Assembly: GCF_042651465.1 (NCBI RefSeq)
Contig: NZ_JBHSCZ010000002.1
Location: 62,001 to 126,000, forward strand
Source: Ferruginibacter yonginensis
GTDB taxonomy: Bacteria; Bacteroidota; Bacteroidia; Chitinophagales; Chitinophagaceae
DNA: 64,000 bases
Reading direction: 5' to 3'
Shown here: one piece after another, positions 26,310-36,100 of the stretch
Layout: each line of letters begins with the position of its first letter
Position numbering within the stretch: the first letter of the stretch is position 1
Made by a program: the position numbers and the translations under genes
Notes under the pieces: model-generated
What the model saw: only the letters and a program-made list of their open reading frames with translations
The model's database searches: none
Told to the model about the DNA's origin: nothing

Positions 26310-27380
26310 GTGGTGCACAATTTTAATGCTGGTCCTTCCATTTTACCTAAAGAAGTTTTTGAGGAGGCTGCAGCTGCAGTTTTAAATTTTAATAATACGG
26401 GGCTATCTATATTAGAATATGGGCATAGAACTGCCGCTTTTGAAGCTATCATGCAAGAAGCTCGTCAACTTATGAGAGAGTTGATGGCGTTAGATGAACA
26501 ACACGAAGTGTTATTTTTACATGGCGGTGCCTCAACCCAATTTATGCAGGTGCCAATGAACCTACTCGATTTAAAAGATACAGCTGCATATACCGATACA
26601 GGTGTATGGGCAGCAAAAGCCATTAAAGAGGCTAAGCTATTTGGCAAACCAGAGGTTGTATGCTCATCAAAAGATAAAAACTATACATTTATACCAAAAG
26701 ATTTTGCCGTACCAAACGATGCAAAATACCTGCATATAACTACCAATAACACTATTTACGGTACCCAATGGAAAAAAATACCCGTTACTTCAAATAGCTT
26801 AGTTGCAGATATGAGTAGCGATATATTAAGCAGAAGTATGAATTTTAATGTCTTTGATTTAATATATGCCGGTGCACAAAAAAATATTGGTGCTGCCGGT
26901 GTTACAATAGTTGTTGTAAACAAAAATATTTTGGGCAAATTAAAGCGTAATATTCCTACCATGATGGATTATCGCAACCATATTGCCGAAGGTAGCATGC
27001 TCAATACGCCACCCGTATTTGCTGTTTACACTTGTATGCTTACTTTACGTTGGTTAAAAAAACAAGGCGGTGTAAATGCCATTGAAAAAATTAACAACCA
27101 AAAAGCAGCATTATTGTATAACGAAATTGATAGAAACACACTATTTAAAGGTACTGTGGCAGTGGAAGATAGAAGCAATATGAACGTTTGCTTTGTAATG
27201 AACGATGCTAACAAAGAAAAAGCTTTTTTAGATTATGCTACCCAACACCAAATAATTGGTATAAAAGGACATAGAAGTGTAGGCGGTTTTAGGGCTTCAC
27301 TTTACAACGCTATGCCATTGAGCAGTGTGGAATATTTAGTTTCAATTATGCAACAATTTGAACAAAACAACCCTTCATAA
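26310..27380 (+). CDS. serC: Phosphoserine aminotransferase
   Basis: The start chosen is GTG at 26310 (VVHNFNAGPSILPKEVFEEA), giving 356 residues, the usual length; an upstream TTG at 26265 would add residues that lie over the -7 box. Family features are intact: HNFNAGPSILP at the N-terminus, LFLHGGASTQFMQVPMNL, and the PLP-binding Lys in IYAGAQKNIGAAGV. The C-terminus has GIKGHRSVGGFRASLYNAM. The enzyme makes phosphoserine from phosphohydroxypyruvate and glutamate in serine (and pyridoxal phosphate) synthesis. The DUF1015 gene follows 14 bp later. Confidence 0.96.
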   Translation: MVHNFNAGPSILPKEVFEEAAAAVLNFNNTGLSILEYGHRTAAFEAIMQEARQLMRELMALDEQHEVLFLHGGASTQFMQVPMNLLDLKDTAAYTDTGVWAAKAIKEAKLFGKPEVVCSSKDKNYTFIPKDFAVPNDAKYLHITTNNTIYGTQWKKIPVTSNSLVADMSSDILSRSMNFNVFDLIYAGAQKNIGAAGVTIVVVNKNILGKLKRNIPTMMDYRNHIAEGSMLNTPPVFAVYTCMLTLRWLKKQGGVNAIEKINNQKAALLYNEIDRNTLFKGTVAVEDRSNMNVCFVMNDANKEKAFLDYATQHQIIGIKGHRSVGGFRASLYNAMPLSSVEYLVSIMQQFEQNNPS

Positions 27381-27394
27381 ATAAAAAAATAACA

Positions 27395-28654
27395 ATGATT
27401 ACGATTGCTCCATTTGCAGCATTAAGGCCCGAGGTTACTGAAGCAAAAGCAGTAGCATCACCACCATACGATGTATTGAATAGTAAAGAAGCGAAGCTTG
27501 CAACACAAGGAAATCCCAATTCGTTTTTACATATCACTAAAAGTGAAGTTGACTTACCTGATAACATTGATATTCATTCGCAAGAAGTATACGACAAGGC
27601 TAAAGAAAATTTAACTGCCTTTATTAGCAGGAATATTTTGTTTCAAGAAAGTAAACCTTGTTACTACATTTATCAATTAATAATGCCTGGCCATTTACTT
27701 GGCGATAAAGATGCTGCACCAATTAATCAAATTGGCTTAGTGTGCGGTAGTTCGGTTGCAGATTATGAAAATGGACTTATAAAAAAACATGAGTTTACTC
27801 GTCCAGAAAAAGAATTGGATAGAATTACACATATTAAAACAACAGGGGCTCAAACAGGTAATGTATTTTTAGCTTACCGTAACGTACCAGCTATTGATAC
27901 CTTTATTGCAAGCATGATGAGCGATAAAGCGCCACAGTATAGTTTTGAAGCTGATGATGCTATTCAACACAATATTTGGGTAATAAACGATACAGATAGC
28001 ATTGAAACTATTACCCAATTATTTAAAACGCATGTACCTGCAAGCTATATTGCCGATGGGCACCACAGAGCAGCATCTGCAGCAAAAGTAAAAGCAGCAT
28101 TAGGTAACCATGCAACACCAGCGGCTGATATTTTTTTAACTACGCTTTTCCCTGCAAACCAATTGCGTATTATTGATTACAATAGGGTTATCAAAGATTT
28201 TAATGGCCATACACCTGCAGATATTATAGCCGCTTTAGAAAAAAACTTTACCGTTACACCAAGCAAAGAGGCAGTAAAACCATCAGCACCACATGAATTT
28301 GGTTTTTATATGAACCAACAATGGTACCTGGTAAAAGCACTTGAAAATATAATAAAAGATGATGTTTTAGGTGTGTTGGATGTTAATGTATTACAAGAAA
28401 ATGTACTTACCCCTATTTTTAATATTATAGATCAACGTACAGATAAACGCATTGACTTTGTTGGAGGCATTAGGGGTTTAAGTGAACTTGAAAAGAGGGT
28501 AAACAGTGGTGAAATGGCTGTTGCCATTAGCTTATACCCTGTTAGTATTGAGCAATTATTTGAAGTAGCCGATGCTGGTGAAGTAATGCCACCAAAAAGT
28601 ACGTGGTTTGAGCCAAAACTGAGAGATGGTTTATTAACACATTTAATTAACTAA
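27395..28654 (+). CDS. DUF1015 family protein
   Basis: 419 residues, soluble, with the family hallmarks ASPPYDVLNSKEAKL near the N-terminus, LIKKHEFTRPEKELDRI, and the core motif YIADGHHRAASA, whose His and Arg cluster suggests a nucleic-acid or phosphate site. The family is common beside serA/serC in Bacteroidota and other phyla; its reaction is not known to me. It is 14 bp downstream of serC, so the two are co-transcribed, and the operon ends at a strong terminator. Confidence 0.92.
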   Translation: MITIAPFAALRPEVTEAKAVASPPYDVLNSKEAKLATQGNPNSFLHITKSEVDLPDNIDIHSQEVYDKAKENLTAFISRNILFQESKPCYYIYQLIMPGHLLGDKDAAPINQIGLVCGSSVADYENGLIKKHEFTRPEKELDRITHIKTTGAQTGNVFLAYRNVPAIDTFIASMMSDKAPQYSFEADDAIQHNIWVINDTDSIETITQLFKTHVPASYIADGHHRAASAAKVKAALGNHATPAADIFLTTLFPANQLRIIDYNRVIKDFNGHTPADIIAALEKNFTVTPSKEAVKPSAPHEFGFYMNQQWYLVKALENIIKDDVLGVLDVNVLQENVLTPIFNIIDQRTDKRIDFVGGIRGLSELEKRVNSGEMAVAISLYPVSIEQLFEVADAGEVMPPKSTWFEPKLRDGLLTHLIN

Positions 28655-28658
28655 TATT

Positions 28659-28685
28659 AGGGCACTTTTAAAGTGCCCTTTTTTT
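28659..28685 (+). terminator. Terminator of the serC-DUF1015 operon
   Basis: Ten-base arms AGGGCACTTT (28659-28668) and AAAGTGCCCT (28670-28679) around a single-base loop (in practice a larger loop), then a run of T. A near-consensus -7 box (TATCTTTA, 28685-28692) follows at once. Confidence 0.9.
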
Positions 28686-28786
28686 ATCTTTACAATAATA
28701 GCAACAGCCCTTGTTATAAACATAACATATACATTTATTTACAAAGGCTAGCAACAGCAACTAAAGCTTTCATTTAAATAACAACA

Positions 28787-29788
28787 GTGAAAAAATTTAC
28801 TTTTAGCCTTTTATTACTTTTTACTAACTACCTGCCTTTAGCGGCGCAAACAGTAGCCGAACTACAAGAAACCGCTAAAACTTTTATGCGTCAAGGCGAT
28901 TACACCAATGCCATTGTGGTTTTAAAACGCACCTATCAAATGGCGCCAGATAATATTCAACTAGCAAAAGATTTAGCACTTTGCTATTATTTTCAAAAAG
29001 ATTATTACACCGGACTTCAAATAATAAACCCAGTTTTAGATAATAAAAATGCTGATGACCAATGTTACCAAATTGCTGGTAATATGTACCGCCAACAAGA
29101 TAAATTAAGTGATTGCGAAAAATTATATAAAAAGGCGTTGAAACGTTTTGCTGATAGCGGCCCATTGTACAACGATTTAGGCGAAGTACAATTAGCAAAT
29201 AAAAATACTGACGCTATAAAAACATGGGAGAAAGGTATTGAGGTTGACCCTACTTATAGCAAAAACTATTACAATGCTGCCAAGTTTTATTTTTACTCTT
29301 TAGATAAAGTATGGGCCCTCATTTATGGTGAAATTTTCATAAACATGGAAACCAACACGGCACGTACAGCTGAAATAAAAGAAATATTACTAAACGGTTA
29401 TAAAAAACTGTTTACTGATGTGGATATTGAAAAAGCAAACAAAGATAAAACTGCCTTTACAGTACAATATGTACAAGTAATGAACAAACAAGCAAGTTTA
29501 GCTACAAGCGGCATCAATACCGAAACACTTACAATGATACGTACTAGGTTCATCATTGATTGGTTTAATAGTAGCAATAAACCTGCGTTTAAATTATTTG
29601 ATTTGCACCAACAATTATTGAAAGAAGGAATGTTTGATGCCTATAACCAATGGATTTTTACAGCAGCTGATAATTTAAGTGCTTATGAAAATTGGATCAA
29701 AACACATCCTGCAGAAACCACCCAATTTTTAAATTTCCAAAAAGCCAGAACTTTAAAAATGACGAGCGACCAATACTACCATAAATAA
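28787..29788 (+). CDS. Secreted TPR-repeat protein
   Basis: 333 residues from a GTG start, with a signal peptide (KKFTFSLLLLFTNYLPLAA, then QTVAEL). Three or more tetratricopeptide repeats are visible in the first 180 residues (AKTFMRQGDYTNAIVVLKRT, DLALCYYFQKDYYTGLQIIN, YNDLGEVQLANKNTDAIKTW), followed by a helical C-terminal part. Such proteins act as scaffolds in the periplasm. No partner is obvious from neighbours. Gene stands alone between a terminator and the YceI lipoprotein promoter. Confidence 0.85.
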   Translation: MKKFTFSLLLLFTNYLPLAAQTVAELQETAKTFMRQGDYTNAIVVLKRTYQMAPDNIQLAKDLALCYYFQKDYYTGLQIINPVLDNKNADDQCYQIAGNMYRQQDKLSDCEKLYKKALKRFADSGPLYNDLGEVQLANKNTDAIKTWEKGIEVDPTYSKNYYNAAKFYFYSLDKVWALIYGEIFINMETNTARTAEIKEILLNGYKKLFTDVDIEKANKDKTAFTVQYVQVMNKQASLATSGINTETLTMIRTRFIIDWFNSSNKPAFKLFDLHQQLLKEGMFDAYNQWIFTAADNLSAYENWIKTHPAETTQFLNFQKARTLKMTSDQYYHK

Positions 29789-29791
29789 ATA

Positions 29792-29824
29792 TTTGATGTT
29801 TAAACATTAATTTTTTTATATTTG
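29792..29824 (+). promoter_or_regulatory. Promoter of the YceI lipoprotein gene
   Basis: TTTG (29792-29795), 21 bp, then TATATTTG (29817-29824): a full match to the Bacteroidota consensus. The ATG is at 29854. Confidence 0.7.
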
Positions 29825-29853
29825 CATTCTCAACAAAAAAACAACATAATAAA

Positions 29854-30498
29854 ATGAAAAAAATTGCTTTTTTAGCCTTAGCCGCTATCACATTTGCATC
29901 GTGCAATAACAACACAGAACCTAAGGCTGAAACTACAGAAAAACAAGCAGCAGCTGCTACTGATGGCACAGCTTATACAGTTGACAGTACATCAAAAGTA
30001 GGTTGGGTAGGCAGCAAGCCAACTGGCACACACAGTGGCACATTCAAAGTAAAAGAAGGTGCTTTAACAGTTAAAGATGGCGCCTTAACAGCAGGTAGTT
30101 TTATTATTGATGTTGCTTCGTTAAATAACGAAGATTTAGCTGCCGATGCTGAATCAAAAGCAAAACTAGAAGGCCATTTAAAAAGCCCAGATTTTTTTGA
30201 TGTTGCAAAATACCCTACTGCTAAATTTGAAATTACAGGTGTTGAAGTAAATACAGATACTACCAAAGTTGGTATTACACACATTATTAAAGGTAACCTC
30301 ACTTTAAAAGATAGTACTAAAAATGTTGCTGTACCTGCTAAAGTTACTGTAGATGCTAAAACCCTTGCAGCAACAGCATCTTTCAGCATTGATAGAACCT
30401 TGTGGGGCATCAATTACAAAGGGCCAAACAACCCACAAGATTGGGTTATTTCTAAAGAAGTTGCCATCAAATTAAATATTACCGCTACAGCAAAATAA
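29854..30498 (+). CDS. YceI-family lipoprotein
   Basis: 214 residues with a lipoprotein signal (LAAITFASC, Cys17) and a linker rich in Thr, Glu and Ala (NNNTEPKAETTEKQAAA). The rest is a YceI lipocalin-like barrel: AYTVDSTSKVGWVGSKPTG at the start, the GSFIIDVASLNNEDL segment, LKSPDFFDVAKYPTAKFEIT, and the ending ASFSIDRTLWGINYKGPNNP. YceI proteins bind isoprenoids or other long hydrophobic molecules. Attached to a membrane by its lipid. It has its own promoter and terminator. Confidence 0.94.
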   Translation: MKKIAFLALAAITFASCNNNTEPKAETTEKQAAAATDGTAYTVDSTSKVGWVGSKPTGTHSGTFKVKEGALTVKDGALTAGSFIIDVASLNNEDLAADAESKAKLEGHLKSPDFFDVAKYPTAKFEITGVEVNTDTTKVGITHIIKGNLTLKDSTKNVAVPAKVTVDAKTLAATASFSIDRTLWGINYKGPNNPQDWVISKEVAIKLNITATAK

Positions 30499-30516
30499 TT
30501 GTGATGATATTTTTAT

Positions 30517-30548
30517 AAAGCCACCTTACAAGGGTGGCTTTTTTTTTA
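30517..30548 (+). terminator. Terminator of the YceI gene
   Basis: Nine-base arms AAAGCCACC (30517-30525) and GGTGGCTTT (30533-30541), 7-base loop, then a run of T. Confidence 0.9.
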
Positions 30549-30648
30549 TAACTTAGTTTTTTAATGAGACCGATATTTACAAGTATAATACATTTACCAC
30601 TAGGGTTAATTTGTAAAACCAATAACCATTAGTATAAACGATACATAC

Positions 30649-32436
30649 ATGAACGAGCATTCAAGACTTTTTGATTTTATATACGACCAACAAGCAAGGC
30701 TACCAAAAGCAGATATGTTTGCTGCAAAAATTAATAATGAATGGGTGCCGTACAGTACTAATGAAGTTATAAAAACCATTAACCAATTAAGTGCAGGGTT
30801 ATTAAAACTTGGCATTAGTGGTAATGATATGACGGTAGAACGTCAAGATAAAATTGCACTCATCAGTCGTAACCGACCGGAGTGGTTAATGCTTGATATT
30901 GCTTGTCAACAAATAGGTGCCGTATTGTGCCCTATATATCCCACTACAAATGTGAATGAGTTACAGTTTATTTTTAACGATGCTGAAATAAAAATAGCAT
31001 TTGTATGTGGTCATGAAATACGTGAAAAAGTAAACTCAATAAAATCGAACGTACCAACCTTACAAGATATTTATGAGTTTGATGAAGTACCGGGTATAAA
31101 AAATTGGAAATCGTTATTAGAAAACATTACTGAGGCTGATTTAGTACAACTCGAAACGGTTAAGGCTGCTGTTAAAGCTACTGACTGTGCTACCATCATT
31201 TACACATCGGGTACCACAGGTTTTCCTAAAGGTGTAATGTTGAGCCACCGTAATATTGTTACAAATGTATTAAATGGCACACGTAGCTTTCCTTTTAGCG
31301 ATGACCCTCAAGGCCGTACATTAAGTTTTTTACCGCTCAATCATATTTTTGAAAGAGTAGCATCTTATATATTTATTCACAGCTTACATTCTATTTACTT
31401 CGCTGAAAATTTAGAAAGCATAGGCGAAAATTTAAAAGAAGTAAAACCCACCGTTTTTTGTACCGTACCAAGGCTTTTAGAAAAAGTGTATGAAAAAATT
31501 ATTGCAAAAGGCAACGAATTAACTGGCTTTAAAAAACAATTATTCTTTTGGTCAGTTAATTTGGGTGATCAATTTGATAGCCTTAAACCGGGCAGCATCA
31601 AATATAAATTACAATTAGCCATTGCAAATAAACTTGTATTTAGTAAATGGAGGGAGGCACTAGGCAACAATATTAAGTATATTATAACCGGCGGTGCAGC
31701 TTGCCAAGCAAGGCTTTTACGCATTTTTAATGCAGCACAAATACCAATTTACGAAGGCTATGGCCCTACTGAAAATAGCCCTGTAATAAGTGTAAACCGT
31801 AAAGAAAAAGGCGGAATGAAATTTGGTACTGTGGGCCCAGTTTTAGAAGGACAAGAAGTAAAGCTTTTAGAAGATGGAGAAATTTGTGTAAAAGGCCCAA
31901 GTGTAATGTTAGGTTATTATAAACGACCAGATTTAACTGCCGAAACGGTAATTGATGGTTGGTTGCATACAGGTGATATTGGTGTTTTTGAAGATGGCAA
32001 ATTTTTAAAAATTACTGATCGTAAAAAAGAATTATTTAAAACCAGTGGTGGTAAATATGTGGCGCCGCAACCTATTGAAAACAAAATGAAAGAGTCGCCG
32101 TATGTTGAACAAATTATGATTATTGGTGCCGATGAAAAATTTGTTGGTGCACTCATTGTACCATCAATACCCAATGTAAGGGAGTGGATGCGTCAACAAA
32201 ATATTCCCTTCACCACAAATGATGCAGCGGTGCATCATGAAAAAGTAAAAGCATTATTTAAAGAATTAATTGAAAGCTTTAATAAGTTTTTCAACCATGT
32301 AGAGCAAGTAAAAAAGTTTGAATTACTACCTGAAGAATGGACAATTGAAAGTGGTGAACTTACCCCTACCTTAAAATTAAAACGTAAGGTAATTATGGAA
32401 AAATATAAAACTGCAATTGCCAATATTTATAAATAA
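30649..32436 (+). CDS. Long-chain acyl-CoA synthetase (AMP-forming)
   Basis: 595 residues, the size of FadD15-like long-chain acyl-CoA ligases. Adenylate-forming motifs are intact: IIYTSGTTGFPKGVMLSHRN (phosphate loop, about residue 182), EGYGPTENSPVIS, and GWLHTGDIGVFEDGKFLKIT with the hinge. The segment SFLPLNHIFERVASY and the C-terminal Lys-containing part (GELTPTLKLKRKVI) are typical of the group. It activates fatty acids to acyl-CoA with ATP. Single gene, convergent with a NarL-type regulator. Confidence 0.94.
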   Translation: MNEHSRLFDFIYDQQARLPKADMFAAKINNEWVPYSTNEVIKTINQLSAGLLKLGISGNDMTVERQDKIALISRNRPEWLMLDIACQQIGAVLCPIYPTTNVNELQFIFNDAEIKIAFVCGHEIREKVNSIKSNVPTLQDIYEFDEVPGIKNWKSLLENITEADLVQLETVKAAVKATDCATIIYTSGTTGFPKGVMLSHRNIVTNVLNGTRSFPFSDDPQGRTLSFLPLNHIFERVASYIFIHSLHSIYFAENLESIGENLKEVKPTVFCTVPRLLEKVYEKIIAKGNELTGFKKQLFFWSVNLGDQFDSLKPGSIKYKLQLAIANKLVFSKWREALGNNIKYIITGGAACQARLLRIFNAAQIPIYEGYGPTENSPVISVNRKEKGGMKFGTVGPVLEGQEVKLLEDGEICVKGPSVMLGYYKRPDLTAETVIDGWLHTGDIGVFEDGKFLKITDRKKELFKTSGGKYVAPQPIENKMKESPYVEQIMIIGADEKFVGALIVPSIPNVREWMRQQNIPFTTNDAAVHHEKVKALFKELIESFNKFFNHVEQVKKFELLPEEWTIESGELTPTLKLKRKVIMEKYKTAIANIYK

Positions 32437-32482
32437 AAAATATTAATTTTTATACTAGCGATAACTATAATCAACATTTTGG

Positions 32483-33115
32483 TTACGATAATAAATGATG
32501 TTCCATTGCATACAACGTAAGTTCTGCATTATTTTTTAAATTCATTTTTACCATAATACGGGCTCGGTATGTACTTACGGTGGTTACGCTTAAAAAAAGT
32601 GCCTCTGCAATTTCGGATACCGATTTGCCTGAGGCTAATTGTTTGAGTACACTAAATTCTCTATCAGATAAATATTCGTGCAGCGGCTTATTGCTATCCT
32701 GATCAAGTAATGTTGCTAATTTTTCAGCAACCGATGCGGTAATATATTTTTTACCAAGCATCACTTTTTGTACAGCACCCACCAACTCTTCAGCTGCCAT
32801 ATCTTTACTTAAATAACCAGATGCACCAGCTTTTAAAACCCTTAATGCATATTGCTCTTCGGGGTGTATACTCAAAATTAAAACAGGTATACTTGGTTTA
32901 ATTTGTTTAATCTGTTGTAATGCATCTAAGCCACTACGGCCAGGCATACTTAAATCACTAATAATAACATCCCAATCAAATTTTATTACATTTTTTATCA
33001 GTAATTCAGCATCACCTACTTCTTCTATTTCAACATTTGAAAAGCCTTCGATTAATATTTGGCGAAGCCCTCTACGAACAACAATATGATCATCTGCGAT
33101 AAGAATTCTTATCAT
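32483..33115 (-). CDS. NarL/LuxR-type response regulator
   Basis: 210 residues. The receiver has the acidic pair in ADDH (residues 7-10), phospho-acceptor Asp54 in ISDLSMPGRSG, Ser/Thr and the Lys in YLSKDMAAEE. The C-terminal LuxR helix-turn-helix is LSDREFSVLKQLASGKSVSE onward to TVSTYRARIMVKMNLKNNAELT. It lies 10 bp downstream of the large sensor kinase on the same strand and is its likely partner. Targets unknown. Confidence 0.93.
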   Translation of the reverse strand: MIRILIADDHIVVRRGLRQILIEGFSNVEIEEVGDAELLIKNVIKFDWDVIISDLSMPGRSGLDALQQIKQIKPSIPVLILSIHPEEQYALRVLKAGASGYLSKDMAAEELVGAVQKVMLGKKYITASVAEKLATLLDQDSNKPLHEYLSDREFSVLKQLASGKSVSEIAEALFLSVTTVSTYRARIMVKMNLKNNAELTLYAMEHHLLS

Positions 33116-33125
33116 GGTGGTACAG

Positions 33126-36100
33126 TTAGTTTTGGTTGTTATTAAATAAAGGTACTGTAATTATTACAGAAGTTCCCTTACCTGATTGTCCATTTATTTC
33201 ATAGGTACCATTGATCAATAATACTCTTTCTTTCATCCCTAATAGCCCTAAAGTTTTTTTATTGGCAATTTCAACTTCTTTAAAACCTATACCATTATCT
33301 TCTATGATTAAAGTGATGTGGTCATCGTACTTCATAAAATTGGTAATAACTTGTGTGGCTTTAGCATGCCGAGAAACGTTGGTTAAACTTTCTTGAAATA
33401 TTCTAAACAAACCCGTTGCAACATCGGCCCCAATATTTATTTCTGTTATATTTGATATTATTTTCGATTGAATACCTGACCTTTTTTCAAACTCTTCGCA
33501 TTGCCATTCCATAGCTGCAATTAAACCTAAATCATCTAAAATACTTGGGCGTAATTGGGTTGAAATTCTTCTTACAGAAATAACTGTTTGGTCAATTAAA
33601 TCAATGGCATCTTTCATTTTTTGTTGAATGGCGGCATCTTCTGAACGTATTTTTTTATTCAACCATGAAATATCCATTTTTAAACCAGTAAGTTGTTGGC
33701 CAAGTTCATCGTGTATTTCACGGGCAATATGGGTACGCTCTTGTTCACGAACGGCCTCTAGGTGAGATGCCAACTCACGTAAGGCTTCATGCGATTTTTT
33801 AAGATTAGCTTCTGCCTCAAATTTTACGGTAATATCGTTTGCTAAGGCTAAAATAGCCGAAGCACCATCGTACATTATATTGTGTGATATTACATTTACT
33901 TTAATAATAGTGCCATCCTTTTTTTGATGATTCCAAATGCCTTGATGCCGAACCACTCCACCATCTTTGTACAATAAACTATCATCAAACTGCCAATTTT
34001 TTTCTGGGTGTATATCTGCCAAATGCATTTGTAAAAATGCTTCTCTAGTATAACCATACGAAGCAATAGCAGCAGCATTTACATCAATAAATTTTCTTTC
34101 TGGCAATGATAAAATCCACATTGGCATTGGATTTTCATTGAATAAAATTCTGTATTTTTTTTCAGAAATTATCAATGCTTCTTCTACCATTTTACGTTCA
34201 GTAATATCTCTTATAATTTTTTGGAAACGCCCATCAGATAATTGTTTGGCACTCACTTCTACATTAATGAACTTGCCGTTTTTGCGTTTAATAATTCGTT
34301 CAGATAAAAACACCATACCTGAGGTCATTTCACGGTACCTAAATGATTTTTTTAAGACGGTATCTTCATAAAAAATATCATTTACATTCATTACACTTAA
34401 CTCTTGTAAACTATAACCAGTAAGGGATGCAATTTTTTCGTTTACATCATAAATAATACCTTCTTCATTTGTGATAATAATACCATCTGAAGCTTGCTGC
34501 ACCAAGGTTCTAAACTTTTCCTCACTTTTGATGAGGGCTTCTTGCGATTTTACTTTTTCACTAATATCTAATCCTATCCCTAATAAACAAGGTTCGCCTT
34601 TATAAACAATTCGCATCCCCGTAAAATAAAAAGGTATTAAGTTACCGTTTTTGGTGGTTAAAAATGCTTCAACATTATCAGTACCATTTTCAAAAACACT
34701 CATTATTTTTTGATGTACTAATATTTTTTGATCATCAACAAAAAGCTGTAAAGGGTTAAGGGTTGCCATTTCAGCGGCATTATAGCCGGTAACTGTTTCA
34801 ACATTTTTATTCCATCGTTTAAACTGACCATTTTTATCAAACAAATAAAACACCCCTGGCAAACTGTTTATAATAGATTCTGATAATTGATTTTCAAACA
34901 ACAGCTGTTGCTCTACTTGTTTACGTGCAGTAACATCTTGCATGGCGCCAATCATTCTATAAGCCCTGCCTTCACTATTGTACATAATGTAAGCCCTGTT
35001 ATAAAAATAATTTTCTGAACCATCTGTATTCATCAATGTATAATCATACGTAATGAGCGTTTCTTGTTGTTTTAATACAGCTATCAATTTTTGGCGAAGC
35101 AATTCAACTTGTGCTATTGGTACCCTTTTTAAAAAATCTTCAAACTTCAAACTTTGGTGTGGGGCAACATTAAAAAAATGTTGAAAAATTTCGTTTCCTT
35201 TTAGTTCATGGGTTTGCATATCCCAATCCCAAATAATATCGTTGGTAGCTTTTGATACAATTTCAAAGCGTTCATTTGCGGAGCGAAGGGCATCTTCAGA
35301 AATTTTGAGTTTGTCTATTGCCTTCTTTCTATCAGTAATATCAATAATAGAACCAATTACAACTTCTTCATTGTTAAGCGTAGTAAGGGTGCCAAATACT
35401 TCAATATTAATTTTAGTACCATCTTTTTTTACACCTAAAAATTCGTAATGATGAAATTTTGTAACCCCATCGTTATACTTCTTAAATTGAAGTTTGGTAT
35501 GCTCCACATCAGATTCATGCACTAAAGTGTAAGATGAAAAATCATCTAAAATTTCAGCTTCGGTATAACCAAATATTTCGGCAAACTTTGGATTAACGTA
35601 TAATAATTTATTTTGTTTGCGTATATATACACCTACCATTGATTGCTCTACAAGACCTCTAAACTTGGCTTCAGCATTTTTTAATTGCAGTTGGTTAATG
35701 CTATCGTTGGTAACATCTTTTACGAGTGATAGAATACCTATTACATTATTATCATCATCTTTTAAAACAGAATTATACCATTCGCAAAAAATGATGTTAC
35801 CAGATTTTGTTATGTTTCTATTTTTAATAATTATACTTGATGATTGATGGCTCGATAAAGGCAACATGGCCTCAAAAACCAACTGTACATCGGGTTCATA
35901 AATAATTTGTGTTACATTAAACTCAGGCGAAAATACATCTGCATCACTCAAACCAAAAAGCTCTTGTGCTTTTTCACTCCATTGGGTAATTTTCATATTA
36001 GCATCAAACTCAATAATGGCTAATGGCGTATTATTAATGTGAAAACTCAACTTTTCGTGAACTTTTTTCAAGTTAAGTTCAGCATCTTTTCTACTGGTGA

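Noticed and set aside
26265..26310. Longer SerC N-terminus from TTG at 26265
   Set aside because: The added residues lie over the -7 box and are not family-like; GTG at 26310 restores the usual HNFNAGPSILP start.
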